Assembly (NCBI RefSeq): GCF_002374315.1
Contig: NZ_NWUX01000001.1
Location: forward strand, 62,001 to 126,000
From: Vreelandella nigrificans
GTDB taxonomy: Bacteria > Pseudomonadota > Gammaproteobacteria > Pseudomonadales > Halomonadaceae
DNA: 64,000 bases
Direction of reading: 5' to 3'
The notes beneath the pieces were generated by a model. The model was not told where the DNA came from. It made no database searches and was given only the letters and a program-made list of their open reading frames with translations. Below are positions 19,086 through 28,795 of the stretch, piece after piece. Positions within the stretch are counted from its first letter, which is position 1. Every line of letters starts with the position of its first letter. The position numbers were made by a program, and so were the translations under genes.

Positions 19086-20267
19086 ATGCCATCATTATCT
19101 GCACAACTGGTGTCGGATCAGGCTCAGCGGCTTACGCCGATGGAGCGTTATCGCAATGACTTAAACCGCGACGACTTCCAGTATGATCCAGCTCAAGAGG
19201 CGGCTGTAAAGCACCTTCAGCGGCTTTACGATGAGCTAGTAGCTTCACCAACAGCAGTGCCTAAAGCTGTGGTGGCCAGTAAAGGCCTTAAAGCTAAAGT
19301 GGCCGGCCTAATGGGTAAGAAGAAATCCCCAGGTAAGCTGTCATTGCCGCCGGTGCGTGGCCTCTATTTTTGGGGAGGGGTAGGGCGCGGAAAAACATAT
19401 TTAGTGGATACATTTTACGAAGCGCTGCCCTTTCCTGAGAAAATGCGAACTCACTTTCATCGCTTTATGCAGCGTGTCCATAATGAATTAACTCACTATA
19501 AGGGAGAAAAGAATCCATTAACCCTTATTGCAGGAAAGTTTGCCACTGAGGCCCGAGTGATCTGCTTTGATGAGTTTTTCGTCAAGGATATTACCGATGC
19601 AATGATCTTGGCTAATTTGCTTGAGGCTCTGTTTGAGCGTGGTGTTGTGCTGGTGGCCACTTCTAACATTGTACCGGACGAGCTGTACAAAGATGGCTTG
19701 CAGCGTGCACGGTTTATTCCCGCCATCGACCTTGTAAACCAGCATTGTGAAGTGGTTAACGTAGACTCGGGGGTAGATTACCGTTTGCGTGCTCTTGAGC
19801 GGGCTGAGATTTTTCATGCGCCTCTTGATGGTGTGGCAGAGCGGGAGCTAGCACGTAGCTTCCGTGAGATCGCTGGGCAGCCTGGTGAGGATGGTGCGCC
19901 GTTAGAAGTTAATCATCGTGTCTTAAAAACGCGTCGGTTGCATGATGACGTTGCGTGGTTTGAGTTTACTGAGCTCTGTGACGGGCCGCGTAGCCAAAAC
20001 GACTATATTGAGCTTGCCCGAGAGTTTCATACGGTTTTGGTGTCAAATGTGACGCAGATGAGCGCCAAAACGGATGACCAGGCACGGCGCTTTATTAATA
20101 TGGTCGATGAGTTCTACGACCGTGGCGTAAAGTTGTTGATGTCAGCCGAAGTGCCAGTGGAGTTACTTTATACTGACGGAAAGTTAACGTTTGAATTTCA
20201 GCGTACGCTGTCACGTCTGCAAGAGATGCAGTCCCACGAATATCTTGCTCTGCCTCACAAGCCTTAG
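19086..20267 (+). CDS. zapE: Cell division protein ZapE (AFG1-like ATPase)
   Basis: 393-residue AFG1/ZapE P-loop ATPase that in E. coli associates with the Z ring and modulates FtsZ bundling under stress. Walker A is GGVGRGKT, Walker B ICFDEFFV, and the sensor-like ATSNIVPDELYKDGLQR follows. Insertions rich in Lys (AKVAGLMGKKKSPGK) precede Walker A. A gagggagg Shine-Dalgarno supports the start. Its position upstream of rplM-rpsI is conserved. Confidence 0.95.
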   Translation: MPSLSAQLVSDQAQRLTPMERYRNDLNRDDFQYDPAQEAAVKHLQRLYDELVASPTAVPKAVVASKGLKAKVAGLMGKKKSPGKLSLPPVRGLYFWGGVGRGKTYLVDTFYEALPFPEKMRTHFHRFMQRVHNELTHYKGEKNPLTLIAGKFATEARVICFDEFFVKDITDAMILANLLEALFERGVVLVATSNIVPDELYKDGLQRARFIPAIDLVNQHCEVVNVDSGVDYRLRALERAEIFHAPLDGVAERELARSFREIAGQPGEDGAPLEVNHRVLKTRRLHDDVAWFEFTELCDGPRSQNDYIELAREFHTVLVSNVTQMSAKTDDQARRFINMVDEFYDRGVKLLMSAEVPVELLYTDGKLTFEFQRTLSRLQEMQSHEYLALPHKP

Positions 20268-20358
20268 GGGGTAGGGGCTGTTGATGTCCCGCCATGAGCT
20301 GCATTGCTGTGTGATCTGGGGTGTCGCTAATTAGTAGTGATAAAAATAGCGTTGGTAC

Positions 20359-20387
20359 TTAACTTGCCAGAAGCCTTGCTGTAGAAT
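20359..20387 (+). promoter_or_regulatory. Probable sigma-70 promoter of rplM-rpsI
   Basis: TTAACT (20359-20364) and TAGAAT (20382-20387) are separated by 17 nt and match the -35 and -10 consensus at 4/6 and 5/6. The -10 is followed by a GC-rich discriminator-like stretch, as expected of ribosomal protein promoters. This puts a leader of about 105 nt before rplM. Confidence 0.7.
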
Positions 20388-20401
20388 GCCGCCTCGCTAC
20401 A

Positions 20402-20470
20402 TGTTGCTTGCTAGGCATGCAACCAAAAAGAATAGGGATGGTGCTTCACCGTGCAACGGTGTAAGTCACC
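20402..20470 (+). promoter_or_regulatory. Structured rplM mRNA leader, candidate L13 autoregulatory site
   Basis: Two hairpins are visible: GTTGC/GCAAC (20403-20422), and an inner CACCG/CGGTG hairpin (20447-20461) enclosed by GGTG/CACC (20440-20470). In E. coli the rplM leader is bound by L13 for feedback. The location fits, but I cannot verify the match to that leader family. Confidence 0.45.
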
Positions 20471-20498
20471 CAATACATTTAATCTGGTGATTTCATCC

Positions 20499-20927
20499 AT
20501 GAAGACGTTCAGTGCTAAGCCGCAGTCCGTCCAGCGCGACTGGTATGTAGTCGACGCTACGGACAAAACGCTCGGTCGTCTGGCAACCGAGATTGCTCGC
20601 CGCCTACGTGGCAAGCATAAGCCCGAATTTACCCCTCACGTTGATACTGGCGATTACATTGTTGTAATCAACGCAGAGAAAGTTCATGTGACCGGCAATA
20701 AGGCGAAGGCTAAAACCTATTATCGCCACACTGGTTACCCGGGCGGCCTGCGTTCCATGACTTTTGACAAGATGCTTGATCACGCTCCTGAGCGTATTAT
20801 CGAGTTTGCTGTTAAAGGCATGCTGCCGAAAGGCCCGCTAGGTCGTGCCATGTACTCCAAGTTAAAAGTGTACGCCGGTGCCGAGCATCCGCATGCTGCC
20901 CAACAGCCGCTTGAACTGAACATCTGA
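20499..20927 (+). CDS. rplM: 50S ribosomal protein L13
   Basis: 142-residue ribosomal protein uL13, identical in length to E. coli L13. It begins [20 protein letters not shown] and carries the conserved [13 protein letters not shown] and MLPKGPLGR motifs. The start at 20499 gives the universal N-terminus; 16 upstream in-frame codons belong to the leader. It is followed 13 nt later by rpsI. Confidence 0.99.
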   Translation: MKTFSAKPQSVQRDWYVVDATDKTLGRLATEIARRLRGKHKPEFTPHVDTGDYIVVINAEKVHVTGNKAKAKTYYRHTGYPGGLRSMTFDKMLDHAPERIIEFAVKGMLPKGPLGRAMYSKLKVYAGAEHPHAAQQPLELNI

Positions 20928-20940
20928 GGAAATCTTCGCC

Positions 20941-21330
20941 ATGACACAGCAGTATTACGGTACCGGGCGCCGCAAGACTTCCACCGCTCGCGTGTTTATG
21001 AAACCGGGCTCTGGCAAAATTACTGTCAACAGCCAGGATCTTGATCTCTACTTCGGCCGTGTTACAGGTCGTATGGTTGTGCGCCAGCCACTAGAGTTGA
21101 CCGAAACACTTAACCAGTTTGATATCATGGTTACGGTGGCCGGTGGTGGTAACTCCTCCCAGGCAGGTGCTATCCGTCACGGTATCACTCGTGCACTTAT
21201 GAACTACAATGAAGACCTGCGTCCCACGTTGCGTGCTGCTGGCTACGTAACCCGTGACGCGCGTCAAGTCGAGCGTAAGAAAGTCGGCCTGCGTAAAGCA
21301 CGTCGTCGTCCGCAGTTCTCTAAGCGTTAA
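20941..21330 (+). CDS. rpsI: 30S ribosomal protein S9
   Basis: 129-residue ribosomal protein uS9. It starts [16 protein letters not shown] after two residues and ends in the invariant basic tail [11 protein letters not shown], whose final Arg contacts P-site tRNA. It is cotranscribed with rplM and followed by a strong terminator. Confidence 0.99.
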   Translation: MTQQYYGTGRRKTSTARVFMKPGSGKITVNSQDLDLYFGRVTGRMVVRQPLELTETLNQFDIMVTVAGGGNSSQAGAIRHGITRALMNYNEDLRPTLRAAGYVTRDARQVERKKVGLRKARRRPQFSKR

Positions 21331-21350
21331 TTTACGCTATGCGGCAAAAG

Positions 21351-21379
21351 CGCCCGGGTCGTCGACCTGGGCGTTTTTT
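21351..21379 (+). terminator. Intrinsic terminator of rplM-rpsI
   Basis: A 10-bp stem (21351-21360 with 21364-21373, one G-T pair) is followed directly by six T residues, 21 nt after the rpsI stop. Confidence 0.9.
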
Positions 21380-21484
21380 ATTGAAAAATCAAAAAATTAT
21401 AATGCTCCTACCACCATGGTCACGGGTGGTTGTTCTTGTGTCGAGCGCTTTGTTTTTTTAACATAGAGCGTATTTGATATTCGT

Positions 21485-21507
21485 CGTCGCAAGACGCCTT
21501 TGCGACG
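21485..21507 (+). promoter_or_regulatory. Hairpin in the petA 5' leader
   Basis: CGTCGCAA (21485-21492) pairs perfectly with TTGCGACG (21500-21507) over a 7-nt loop, about 30 nt before the petA ATG. An AT-rich stretch that could hold the petABC promoter lies just upstream (21450-21480). Function unknown. Confidence 0.4.
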
Positions 21508-21537
21508 GAACGGGTAAGCTGATGGGAGAAACCAGAA

Positions 21538-22128
21538 ATGGCAGATAACGGCGTAAACAAAGGTCGGCGCCGTTTCCTCGTGGGCGCCACCTCCGTTGTG
21601 GGGGCGGTGGGCGCTGTCGGGGTTGCGGTTCCCTTTGTGGCTTCATGGCAGCCTAGTGCCAGAGCGTTGGCGGCCGGTGCGCCGGTTCGAGCTAATTTTT
21701 CTAAGCTCGAACCGGGGCAGCGTGTCACCATCGAGTGGCGTGGTCGTCCGGTGTGGATTATCAACCGAACGCCTGAAATGAATGAGCGTACTGAAAATCT
21801 TGATCCAAATCGTCTTGCCGATCCGGATTCAAGTGAGCAGCAGCAGCCGAGCTACATCACGGGCCCGCTGCGATCTATACGTCCTGAGGTGGGTGTAATC
21901 GTGGGTGTATGTACCCACTTGGGTTGCTCTCCGCTATATCGTCCGGAGCCTGAGGCAGCGGTAACGGATGACTGGCCTGGTGGTTTCTTCTGTCCATGCC
22001 ACGGATCATATTTCGATCTGGCTGGTCGTGTGTTCCGCAATGTACCTGCGCCTACCAATCTTGAGGTGCCTCCCTATCGTTTTGAGGGTGAGGACATCAT
22101 AGTGGGTGAAGATGAGGAGGCTGCCTAA
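21538..22128 (+). CDS. petA: Ubiquinol-cytochrome c reductase Rieske iron-sulfur subunit
   Basis: 196-residue Rieske protein of the cytochrome bc1 complex, which passes electrons from ubiquinol to cytochrome c1. The N-terminus has a twin-arginine-type signal anchor (GRRRFLVGATSV, then a hydrophobic helix to about residue 36). The [2Fe-2S] ligands are in CTHLGC (Cys125, His127) and CPCHGS (Cys152, His155). Cys130 and Cys154 would form the disulfide. The stop overlaps the petB start by one base. Confidence 0.98.
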   Translation: MADNGVNKGRRRFLVGATSVVGAVGAVGVAVPFVASWQPSARALAAGAPVRANFSKLEPGQRVTIEWRGRPVWIINRTPEMNERTENLDPNRLADPDSSEQQQPSYITGPLRSIRPEVGVIVGVCTHLGCSPLYRPEPEAAVTDDWPGGFFCPCHGSYFDLAGRVFRNVPAPTNLEVPPYRFEGEDIIVGEDEEAA

Positions 22129-23387
22129 TGGGTAATCCAAATAAAGCTAAAGCTGAAAGCGGCATCATGCGCTGGATTGATGACCGCTTCCCAGCAACCC
22201 AGATGATGCAGGAGCACCTGACTCAATATTACGCCCCGAAGAACTTCAACTTCTTCTACATATTTGGCGTGCTGGCACTTTTGGTCTTGGTGAACCAGAT
22301 TTTGACGGGCGTATGGCTGACCATGAGCTATAACCCGTCAGCGGAAGGTGCTTTCCGCTCTGTTGAATACATTATGCGGGATGTTGAGTACGGTTGGCTC
22401 ATTCGCTATATGCATTCAACGGGTGCTTCCGCCTTCTTTGTCGTCATTTATCTGCATATGTTCCGCGCTTTGATGTATGGATCATACAAAGCCCCGCGCG
22501 AGTTGGTGTGGATCTTTGGTATGGCTATTTATCTGCTGCTCATGGCGGAAGCCTTCATGGGCTACCTGCTACCGTGGGGTCAGATGTCATACTGGGGGGC
22601 GCAGGTTATTATTTCCTTGTTTGCCACTATTCCTGGTATTGGTCCTGATCTTGCTCAGTGGATTCGTGGTGACTTCCTGATTTCAGGCATTACCCTCAAT
22701 CGCTTCTTTGCGCTGCACGTAGTGGCATTGCCCATCGTTATTCTAGCGCTGGTTGTGCTGCACATTATTGCGCTGCATGAGGTTGGCTCGAACAATCCAG
22801 ACGGTATCGAGATCAAAGAGAAGAAAGATGAGGCGGGCAAGCCGCTTGATGGCATCCCTTTCCATCCTTACTACACGGTAAAAGACCTCGTCGGTATTGC
22901 GGTGTTCTTGTTTGTGTTTGCTGTGGTGTTGTTCTACTTCCCGGAAGGGGGTGGTTACTTCCTGGAGCGGCCTAACTTTGAGCCTGCTAACCCGATGGTG
23001 ACGCCTGATCACATTGCGCCGGTATGGTACTTCACGCCGTTCTACGCCATCTTGCGAGCGATCACCTTTGACTTCCTGGGTCTGCGTGCCGAGTTCCTGG
23101 GTGTACTGGCAATGGGGGGCGCGATCGCGATTCTATTTGTGTTGCCATGGCTTGACCGAAGCGCTGTTAAGTCCATGCGATACAAAGGTTGGTTGTCACG
23201 CATTGCGCTGGTGATTTTCTCAATCAGTTTCGTTATTTTAGGGATTTTAGGTGCGATTCCTGCAACGCCAATGCGTACGCTGGTTGCGCAGATCTGCACG
23301 CTGCTCTACTTCGCTTTCTTCATCCTAATGCCCGTCTACACGAGCATTGAGAAGACTAAACCCGTTCCGGAAAGGGTGACTGGCTAA
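22128..23387 (+). CDS. petB: Cytochrome b of the bc1 complex
   Basis: 419-residue multi-pass cytochrome b that holds two b hemes and the quinone sites. Recognisable segments are GWLIRYMHSTGASAFF and LLPWGQMSYWGAQVI, and the quinol-oxidation PEWY-like motif reads PVWY here (HIAPVWYFTPFYAILR). The PEWY glutamate is thus Val, as is usual for PVWY-type gammaproteobacterial enzymes. The start overlaps the petA stop and the stop overlaps the petC start (TAATG). Confidence 0.97.
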   Translation: MGNPNKAKAESGIMRWIDDRFPATQMMQEHLTQYYAPKNFNFFYIFGVLALLVLVNQILTGVWLTMSYNPSAEGAFRSVEYIMRDVEYGWLIRYMHSTGASAFFVVIYLHMFRALMYGSYKAPRELVWIFGMAIYLLLMAEAFMGYLLPWGQMSYWGAQVIISLFATIPGIGPDLAQWIRGDFLISGITLNRFFALHVVALPIVILALVVLHIIALHEVGSNNPDGIEIKEKKDEAGKPLDGIPFHPYYTVKDLVGIAVFLFVFAVVLFYFPEGGGYFLERPNFEPANPMVTPDHIAPVWYFTPFYAILRAITFDFLGLRAEFLGVLAMGGAIAILFVLPWLDRSAVKSMRYKGWLSRIALVIFSISFVILGILGAIPATPMRTLVAQICTLLYFAFFILMPVYTSIEKTKPVPERVTG

Positions 23388-24154
23388 TGAAAAAGCAACT
23401 GTTCGCACTGCTATTCGCGCTGGTGCCTTTTATGGCTATCGCGGCGCCAGGGCCAGACGTGCCTCATTCAATGACGCCTGACTTGCAGGATAAAGAGTCG
23501 CTACAGCGTGGTATGCAGCTGTACGTGAACTACTGCATGGGTTGTCACTCCCTTGAGCATCAACGCTTTGCACGGGCGGCTGCAGACTTCGATATGCCTC
23601 AAGATTTGGTCGAAGAGAATTTGATCTTTTCTTCCTCGCTTGCGTATAACGACTTGATGCAGATTTCTATGCAGCGCGAAGATGGTGACAACTGGTTTGG
23701 TGCAGCTGCGCCTGATCTCTCTCTGCATGGTCGCCTGCGTGGTACTGATTGGATTTACTCCTACCTACTGGGTTTCTATCGTGATCCTAGTCGTCCTACT
23801 GGTGTAAACAACACTGTGTATGAGCTGGTGGCGATGCCAAATGTTCTAGAGCCGCTGCAGGGTGTGCAGGAAATGGTGTGTTCTGAAACAGACCAGCCTG
23901 TACATGGTCAATCCCCAGACCCGCTATCAGGTAAATATCAGTCCTGCGACGTGCTGCAGGTAACTCAGCCTGGCTCTATGGAGCCTGCTGAGTTTGAGGA
24001 AGCGGTTTATGATTTAACCAACTTCCTTGCTTATGTTGGTGAGCCTTCTAAGCTTCAGGCTCAAGCATTGGCGCCTAAGGTTCTGATTTTTATCTTTATT
24101 TTTGGTGTTATTGCCTACTTGTTGAAGCGTGAATACTGGCGGGATATTCACTAA
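23387..24154 (+). CDS. petC: Cytochrome c1 of the bc1 complex
   Basis: 255-residue cytochrome c1. A cleavable signal peptide ends about residue 20 (FMAIAA). The single heme motif is CMGCH (Cys50, Cys53, His54). A C-terminal membrane anchor (about residues 226-245, VLIFIFIFGVIAYLL) holds it on the periplasmic face. It is the last gene of petABC and is followed by a strong terminator. Confidence 0.98.
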   Translation: MKKQLFALLFALVPFMAIAAPGPDVPHSMTPDLQDKESLQRGMQLYVNYCMGCHSLEHQRFARAAADFDMPQDLVEENLIFSSSLAYNDLMQISMQREDGDNWFGAAAPDLSLHGRLRGTDWIYSYLLGFYRDPSRPTGVNNTVYELVAMPNVLEPLQGVQEMVCSETDQPVHGQSPDPLSGKYQSCDVLQVTQPGSMEPAEFEEAVYDLTNFLAYVGEPSKLQAQALAPKVLIFIFIFGVIAYLLKREYWRDIH

Positions 24155-24179
24155 TCAATAGTTGTTGATTGGCAAGCTA

Positions 24180-24207
24180 GGCGCACGGCGAAAGCCGTGC
24201 GCCTTTT
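24180..24207 (+). terminator. Intrinsic terminator of petABC
   Basis: A perfect 10-bp stem (24180-24189 with 24194-24203) capped by a GAAA tetraloop is followed by a short T-run. Confidence 0.88.
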
Positions 24208-24304
24208 GTGTGTCTGTTCAATTGTTGTGCGAAGCAGGCTGCCTTCCCATAAGGTGGTGCTGGCGTGTTATTATTAGAGATTGTTTTGATGCGAGGATGC
24301 TTTC

Positions 24305-24931
24305 ATGGGTGTTGTGGCCAAGCGGTCGTCAATGATCTTTTACTCAGGTGGTGATGATCATTTTAGTCATCGTGTGCGCATTGTTCTGGCTGAGAAGGGG
24401 GTGGCTGTCGATATTGTTGAAGTTGTCGACGAGCAGCCTCCAGAAGAGTTAGCAGACCTCAACCCGTACAACAGTGTGCCTACACTGTTAGACCGTGATT
24501 TAGTGCTCTATGAGTCAAAAGTCATGATGGAGTACTTGGATGAGCGCTTCCCGCATCCACCGCTGCTGCCTGTTTATCCCGTGGCGCGTGCTCAAAGCCG
24601 TCTCTGGATGCATCGCATCGAGCGTGAGTGGTGCCCAATGCTTGAGCAGATCCGCAGTGGTGGGAAAAAAGAAGCTGACAAGGCGCGCAAAGAGCTGCGC
24701 GAAAGCTTGATTGGTATCTCGCCGATTTTTGAAGATATGCCTTACTTCATGAGCGAAGAGTTTACCCTGGTAGATTGCTGCTTAGCGCCTATTTTATGGA
24801 GGTTGCCTGAGTTAAATATCGAGTTGCCTGAAAAACAGGTAAAGCCGCTTTTAAGCTATATGTCGCGGGTATTCGAGCGTGAGGCGTTTAAGGCATCTTT
24901 AAGTGAGCGTGAAAAAGAGATGCGCGCTTGA
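24305..24931 (+). CDS. sspA: Stringent starvation protein A
   Basis: 208-residue GST-fold, RNA-polymerase-associated protein that in E. coli affects stationary-phase gene expression and acid tolerance. The N-terminus [25 protein letters not shown], read here in parts, is characteristic, and the [17 protein letters not shown] segment carries the conserved proline surface. It follows petABC and precedes sspB, as in Pseudomonas. Confidence 0.97.
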   Translation: MGVVAKRSSMIFYSGGDDHFSHRVRIVLAEKGVAVDIVEVVDEQPPEELADLNPYNSVPTLLDRDLVLYESKVMMEYLDERFPHPPLLPVYPVARAQSRLWMHRIEREWCPMLEQIRSGGKKEADKARKELRESLIGISPIFEDMPYFMSEEFTLVDCCLAPILWRLPELNIELPEKQVKPLLSYMSRVFEREAFKASLSEREKEMRA

Positions 24932-24992
24932 ATTCATATGGTCCCTTCGCTTTGCTAGTGAGGGACCTTACTTGTTAGGAGGAGGGGGTCTT

Positions 24993-25496
24993 ATGAAGTC
25001 GAGTCGTCCCTATCTCGCCCGTGCCCTCTATGAGTGGTTGTTGGATAACGAACTTACGCCTTACTTGGTTGTTGATGCGACACAGCCAGGCGTGGAGATT
25101 CCGCGTCAGTTTGTCCAGAATGGCCAGATAGTACTGAATGTGGCCCCAACAGCTGTGCGTGATTTGTTTATGGAGAATCAGGCGATTGGCTTTAGCGCAC
25201 GTTTTGGTGGGCAGCCAATGCAAGTGATGATTCCTACGCCGGCATTAATCGCTATTTATGCGCGTGAAAACGGTGCCGGAATGGTATTTGGGCATGAGCC
25301 TGAGCTTGGTTCTGCAGGATTTGATGATGAAGAGCCTGATGACGCAGAGCTTGGCGAGAGTGCTTCAGGGGAAGTAGTTGAGGCTTCCAAGCCTGAACTG
25401 ACTGTCGCTGAACCTTCTACTGCGAAAGAGGGTGATCACTCTGAATCAGATCAAAAGAAGCCAAAGAGAAAGCCAACGCTTCGTGTAGTGAAGTAA
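24993..25496 (+). CDS. sspB: ClpXP protease specificity-enhancing factor SspB
   Basis: 167-residue adaptor that tethers ssrA-tagged proteins to ClpX. The N-terminal substrate-binding domain covers about residues 1-110. An acidic flexible linker follows, and the protein ends in the ClpX-binding tail PTLRVVK, close to the E. coli ALRVVK. An unusually strong Shine-Dalgarno (aggaggaggggg) supports 24993; upstream in-frame codons overlap sspA. Confidence 0.97.
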   Translation: MKSSRPYLARALYEWLLDNELTPYLVVDATQPGVEIPRQFVQNGQIVLNVAPTAVRDLFMENQAIGFSARFGGQPMQVMIPTPALIAIYARENGAGMVFGHEPELGSAGFDDEEPDDAELGESASGEVVEASKPELTVAEPSTAKEGDHSESDQKKPKRKPTLRVVK

Positions 25497-25521
25497 GCTT
25501 TTTGTTAGAAGCTTGGTGGCA

Positions 25522-25552
25522 AAAGCCTCACACATCTGTGTGAGGCTTTTTT
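25522..25552. terminator. Bidirectional terminator between sspB and dolP
   Basis: A perfect 13-bp stem with a very short loop has a T-run at its 3' end on the plus strand and an A-run at the 5' side. It can therefore terminate both converging transcripts. Confidence 0.9.
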
Positions 25553-25571
25553 AATGCATAAGCTGCTAGCA

Positions 25572-26144
25572 TCAGTCTATGTAGTCGAATACTTTTACAA
25601 TTCGCTGAATTCCGCCAACTGCGGAGGCTGCATTAACAATCCGGTCTGCTTCTTCGCGAGTTACCATGCCCATTAAGTAAACGCTGGCATTCTCAGTCGT
25701 TACTTTCAGCTTGGATGAATCGATGCGGTCATTGGTCGCTAAGTGGCTAATGACATTGGTGGTTATCCATGTGTCGGTCAGGCGCTGGCTGGCAGGGAGG
25801 CGTGCGGCAATCGCCAGCTCGTTGTGGACTTCGTTTACGCCGCGTAGTGAGCTGGCAACGTCTCCTGCTTTTGAGCGTAGCTCTTCACTGGGTACTTGGC
25901 CTACTAGTAATAAGGCGCCATTGTAGCTATGCGCACGAATGCGTGCATCACCAAGCCGTGCATCGGCGCGGGCAAGGGCGCGCTCAGCTTCACGCTCGAT
26001 AGTTGCATCTACGGCTTCGACATCATTGCTGCGCTGGCCATAGTTTGAGGGGTTTGATGCCGTGTTGTTAGCACAGCCACTTAACAATATTGCGCTACAT
26101 ACAGCGGCAAGAATGACTTTGCGAGAAGAGCAGCCCAAGGCCAT
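25572..26144 (-). CDS. dolP: Dual BON-domain outer-membrane lipoprotein DolP (YraP)
   Basis: 190-residue lipoprotein with a signal peptide and lipobox LLSGC (Cys23). Two BON domains follow (about residues 45-115 and 120-190, the second with KVTTENASVYLMGMVTREEAD). DolP localises to the division site in E. coli and supports amidase activation and outer-membrane integrity; it is sigma-E regulated there. A good aaggag Shine-Dalgarno precedes the ATG. It follows diaA on the minus strand. Confidence 0.94.
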   Translation of the reverse strand: MALGCSSRKVILAAVCSAILLSGCANNTASNPSNYGQRSNDVEAVDATIEREAERALARADARLGDARIRAHSYNGALLLVGQVPSEELRSKAGDVASSLRGVNEVHNELAIAARLPASQRLTDTWITTNVISHLATNDRIDSSKLKVTTENASVYLMGMVTREEADRIVNAASAVGGIQRIVKVFDYID

Positions 26145-26199
26145 AGTGATGACTCCTTTAAATAGTAAAAGATAAGCTTTGAATAAACACTAGAGTTGT

Positions 26200-26802
<603 letters not shown>

Positions 26803-26815
26803 CTAGTCAAAAGAG

Positions 26816-27187
26816 TCAATACGCATCGAAGGCTGCTTTTTCCCACTGAAATACGAGTGAGGGTGGCGTGCCTGTGATCGCTAGAATATCAAAGCGGCAG
26901 GGGCTGGAGATAGCATGCCGGGCTATGTATAGTTTGGCTGCGCGGATTAGGCGATACTGCTTTTGTGCAGTGACTGTTTCCAATGGATGACCATAGCGTG
27001 TTGTGGTGCGGTGTTTGACCTCTACAAAGACCAGAATATCCTGATCAGTCATGACAAGGTCTAGTTCGCCCCCTTTAACATGATGGTTGCTGGTTACCAG
27101 TCTCAAGCCCTGCTGCTGCAGCCATTGAGCAGCAAGCTGCTCAATGGCTGCGCCGCGATGTCTGGCAGTTCGGGCGTTATTGGTCAT
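26816..27187 (-). CDS. yraN: UPF0102 endonuclease-like protein YraN
   Basis: 123-residue UPF0102 family protein with the restriction-endonuclease-like core GGELDLVMTD and VFVEVKHRTTTRYGHPLE (E-x-K). The biochemical role is not established. An ATG at 27187 is preferred; an in-frame TTG lies six bases upstream. The start overlaps the end of lpoA, so translation is probably coupled. Confidence 0.92.
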   Translation of the reverse strand: MTNNARTARHRGAAIEQLAAQWLQQQGLRLVTSNHHVKGGELDLVMTDQDILVFVEVKHRTTTRYGHPLETVTAQKQYRLIRAAKLYIARHAISSPCRFDILAITGTPPSLVFQWEKAAFDAY

Positions 27188-28682
27188 TTCCAAACAAGCC
27201 AGGAATCAGAATTGGTGAGGGTGTGCCGTTCTGAAATCTCGCCCAGGGCAGTTCGCGATATATGCGGCCATCATTAGCGATGTATAGAGTGCCAGTGCTG
27301 CCGCTCATACCTTCCAGTGTGGAAAGGTCGGACATGCGTGTGGCGATCTCAAGGGCATCGACTCCCATTGCCATTAACCGAAACATGGAGGCGTCTGATT
27401 CATCACGAAGGCGCTGGTAGGTGCCGTAAAAGGGTAGAACTTCCTCACCGCCTACTGCTGCGTCAGGAATTTGCCAGGGAATATCCATAAACATTACATC
27501 ATTAAGATCTTGATCTAGGCGTATTTGGCGGCGCCCTTCATGTAGATGTGATGTGGCATAAACTGGCAAATTTTGTGCGTAGTAATAATCCATTGTGGGT
27601 GGAACTTGGCGTGCATAGTCGGGGAGCGCTAAAAGAAAGAGGGCGTCAATGTTGCCAAGACGTGCGCGCTCACCACTTACATTGAGCGCGGTTTGTACGG
27701 CATTCGACACCGAACTGCTTGGGTTGTAGCGTACTGCGTTGGTTACCTCACCCCCTTGGCGCTGGAACTCATTCCAGAAGGCCTCGCCTACGCGGCGGCC
27801 CCAGTCGTTGTCGGGCACCATGACTGCCATTTGGCGGTGACCATCCTGGTGGGCGCGGCGAGCTGCTTGGCGAGCTTCATCTTCTGCGGATAAGCCGTAT
27901 TGAAGTAGTCGAGAAGCTCGGCTGCGTTCGCTGTTGCCATAATTAAGCGCTAACGTAGGCAGTGGTACGCTGTCTCGCTGTTCTAATGCGGTGACTTGGC
28001 TTTTATCTAGGGGGCCTATCAACAGCTGTGCATTCATCTGCTCGGCACGGCTATAAATCTCATCGAGTGAGTATTGCGATGCATCTAAAAAGCTGAGCTG
28101 TACGTTTCCACCACGAATTTCATTATGGCTACGCATGGCCGAAGCAATAGTGTTGGCTACGCTGCTCAATGGGCCTGACTCAGGGAGGGCGACAGCAATA
28201 CGTTGAATGTTGGCGCCTTCGAGCCCGGGTATTGTAGCAATCCCTTCCCCTGGCTGATCCAGAGCTTCTCTTGCCCATTGGCGGCGCTCAGCAAGCGTTT
28301 CCTGCTGGCTGGCTTGCATCGGCAGCTCATCGTCAAGCACTTGGGTTGCACGTAGAACGGCGCGGGGGTTGTTTAGGGCGCGTGCAAGTTCAGAGTAAAG
28401 CATTGCCCAGCGCACACGATCAGTTTCGGAGAGTAGGCCTTCGTCAATTGAGTCGGCTGCTTCAAAGGCGTTTTCACGCTGCCCTTGCTGGGCAAGAATA
28501 TTAGCCGCCTCTAATCTCGTCTTTGCCGCTTGCTCAGGGGCCTGTTGTTCAGCTTGGCTTAGTAAGCGGTTGGCATCCTGGTCTGGCACGCGGTCAACCA
28601 CACTTGGGGGTTGCATGGCGCACCCTGTGACGAGAAGCGCCACAAAGGCAGTGGCAAGTAAACCACGTAGTGACTGTTTCAT
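27177..28682 (-). CDS. lpoA: Penicillin-binding protein activator LpoA, shortened
   Basis: 501-residue outer-membrane lipoprotein that activates PBP1A from the outside. The signal peptide has lipobox LLVTGC (Cys21). The N-terminal helical region covers about residues 30-170. The C-terminal type-1 periplasmic-binding-like domain (from about 175, IQRIAVALPESGPLSSVANTI) reaches the end. It is shorter than E. coli LpoA (678), mostly in the N-terminal TPR-like part. The start at 28682 has a ggaagg Shine-Dalgarno. Divergent from rsmI, the standard arrangement. Confidence 0.93.
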   Translation of the reverse strand: MKQSLRGLLATAFVALLVTGCAMQPPSVVDRVPDQDANRLLSQAEQQAPEQAAKTRLEAANILAQQGQRENAFEAADSIDEGLLSETDRVRWAMLYSELARALNNPRAVLRATQVLDDELPMQASQQETLAERRQWAREALDQPGEGIATIPGLEGANIQRIAVALPESGPLSSVANTIASAMRSHNEIRGGNVQLSFLDASQYSLDEIYSRAEQMNAQLLIGPLDKSQVTALEQRDSVPLPTLALNYGNSERSRASRLLQYGLSAEDEARQAARRAHQDGHRQMAVMVPDNDWGRRVGEAFWNEFQRQGGEVTNAVRYNPSSSVSNAVQTALNVSGERARLGNIDALFLLALPDYARQVPPTMDYYYAQNLPVYATSHLHEGRRQIRLDQDLNDVMFMDIPWQIPDAAVGGEEVLPFYGTYQRLRDESDASMFRLMAMGVDALEIATRMSDLSTLEGMSGSTGTLYIANDGRIYRELPWARFQNGTPSPILIPGLFGNDQ

Positions 28683-28795
28683 GTATCCTTCCTTAGTTTC
28701 CATTTGCGCTGCCGCTGCTTGGCGAGCAGATAAATGAGTCGTTGCAACAGCATAACGCACTGGCAGGGCAAGCCATTAACAAATCGGGAGTCACA

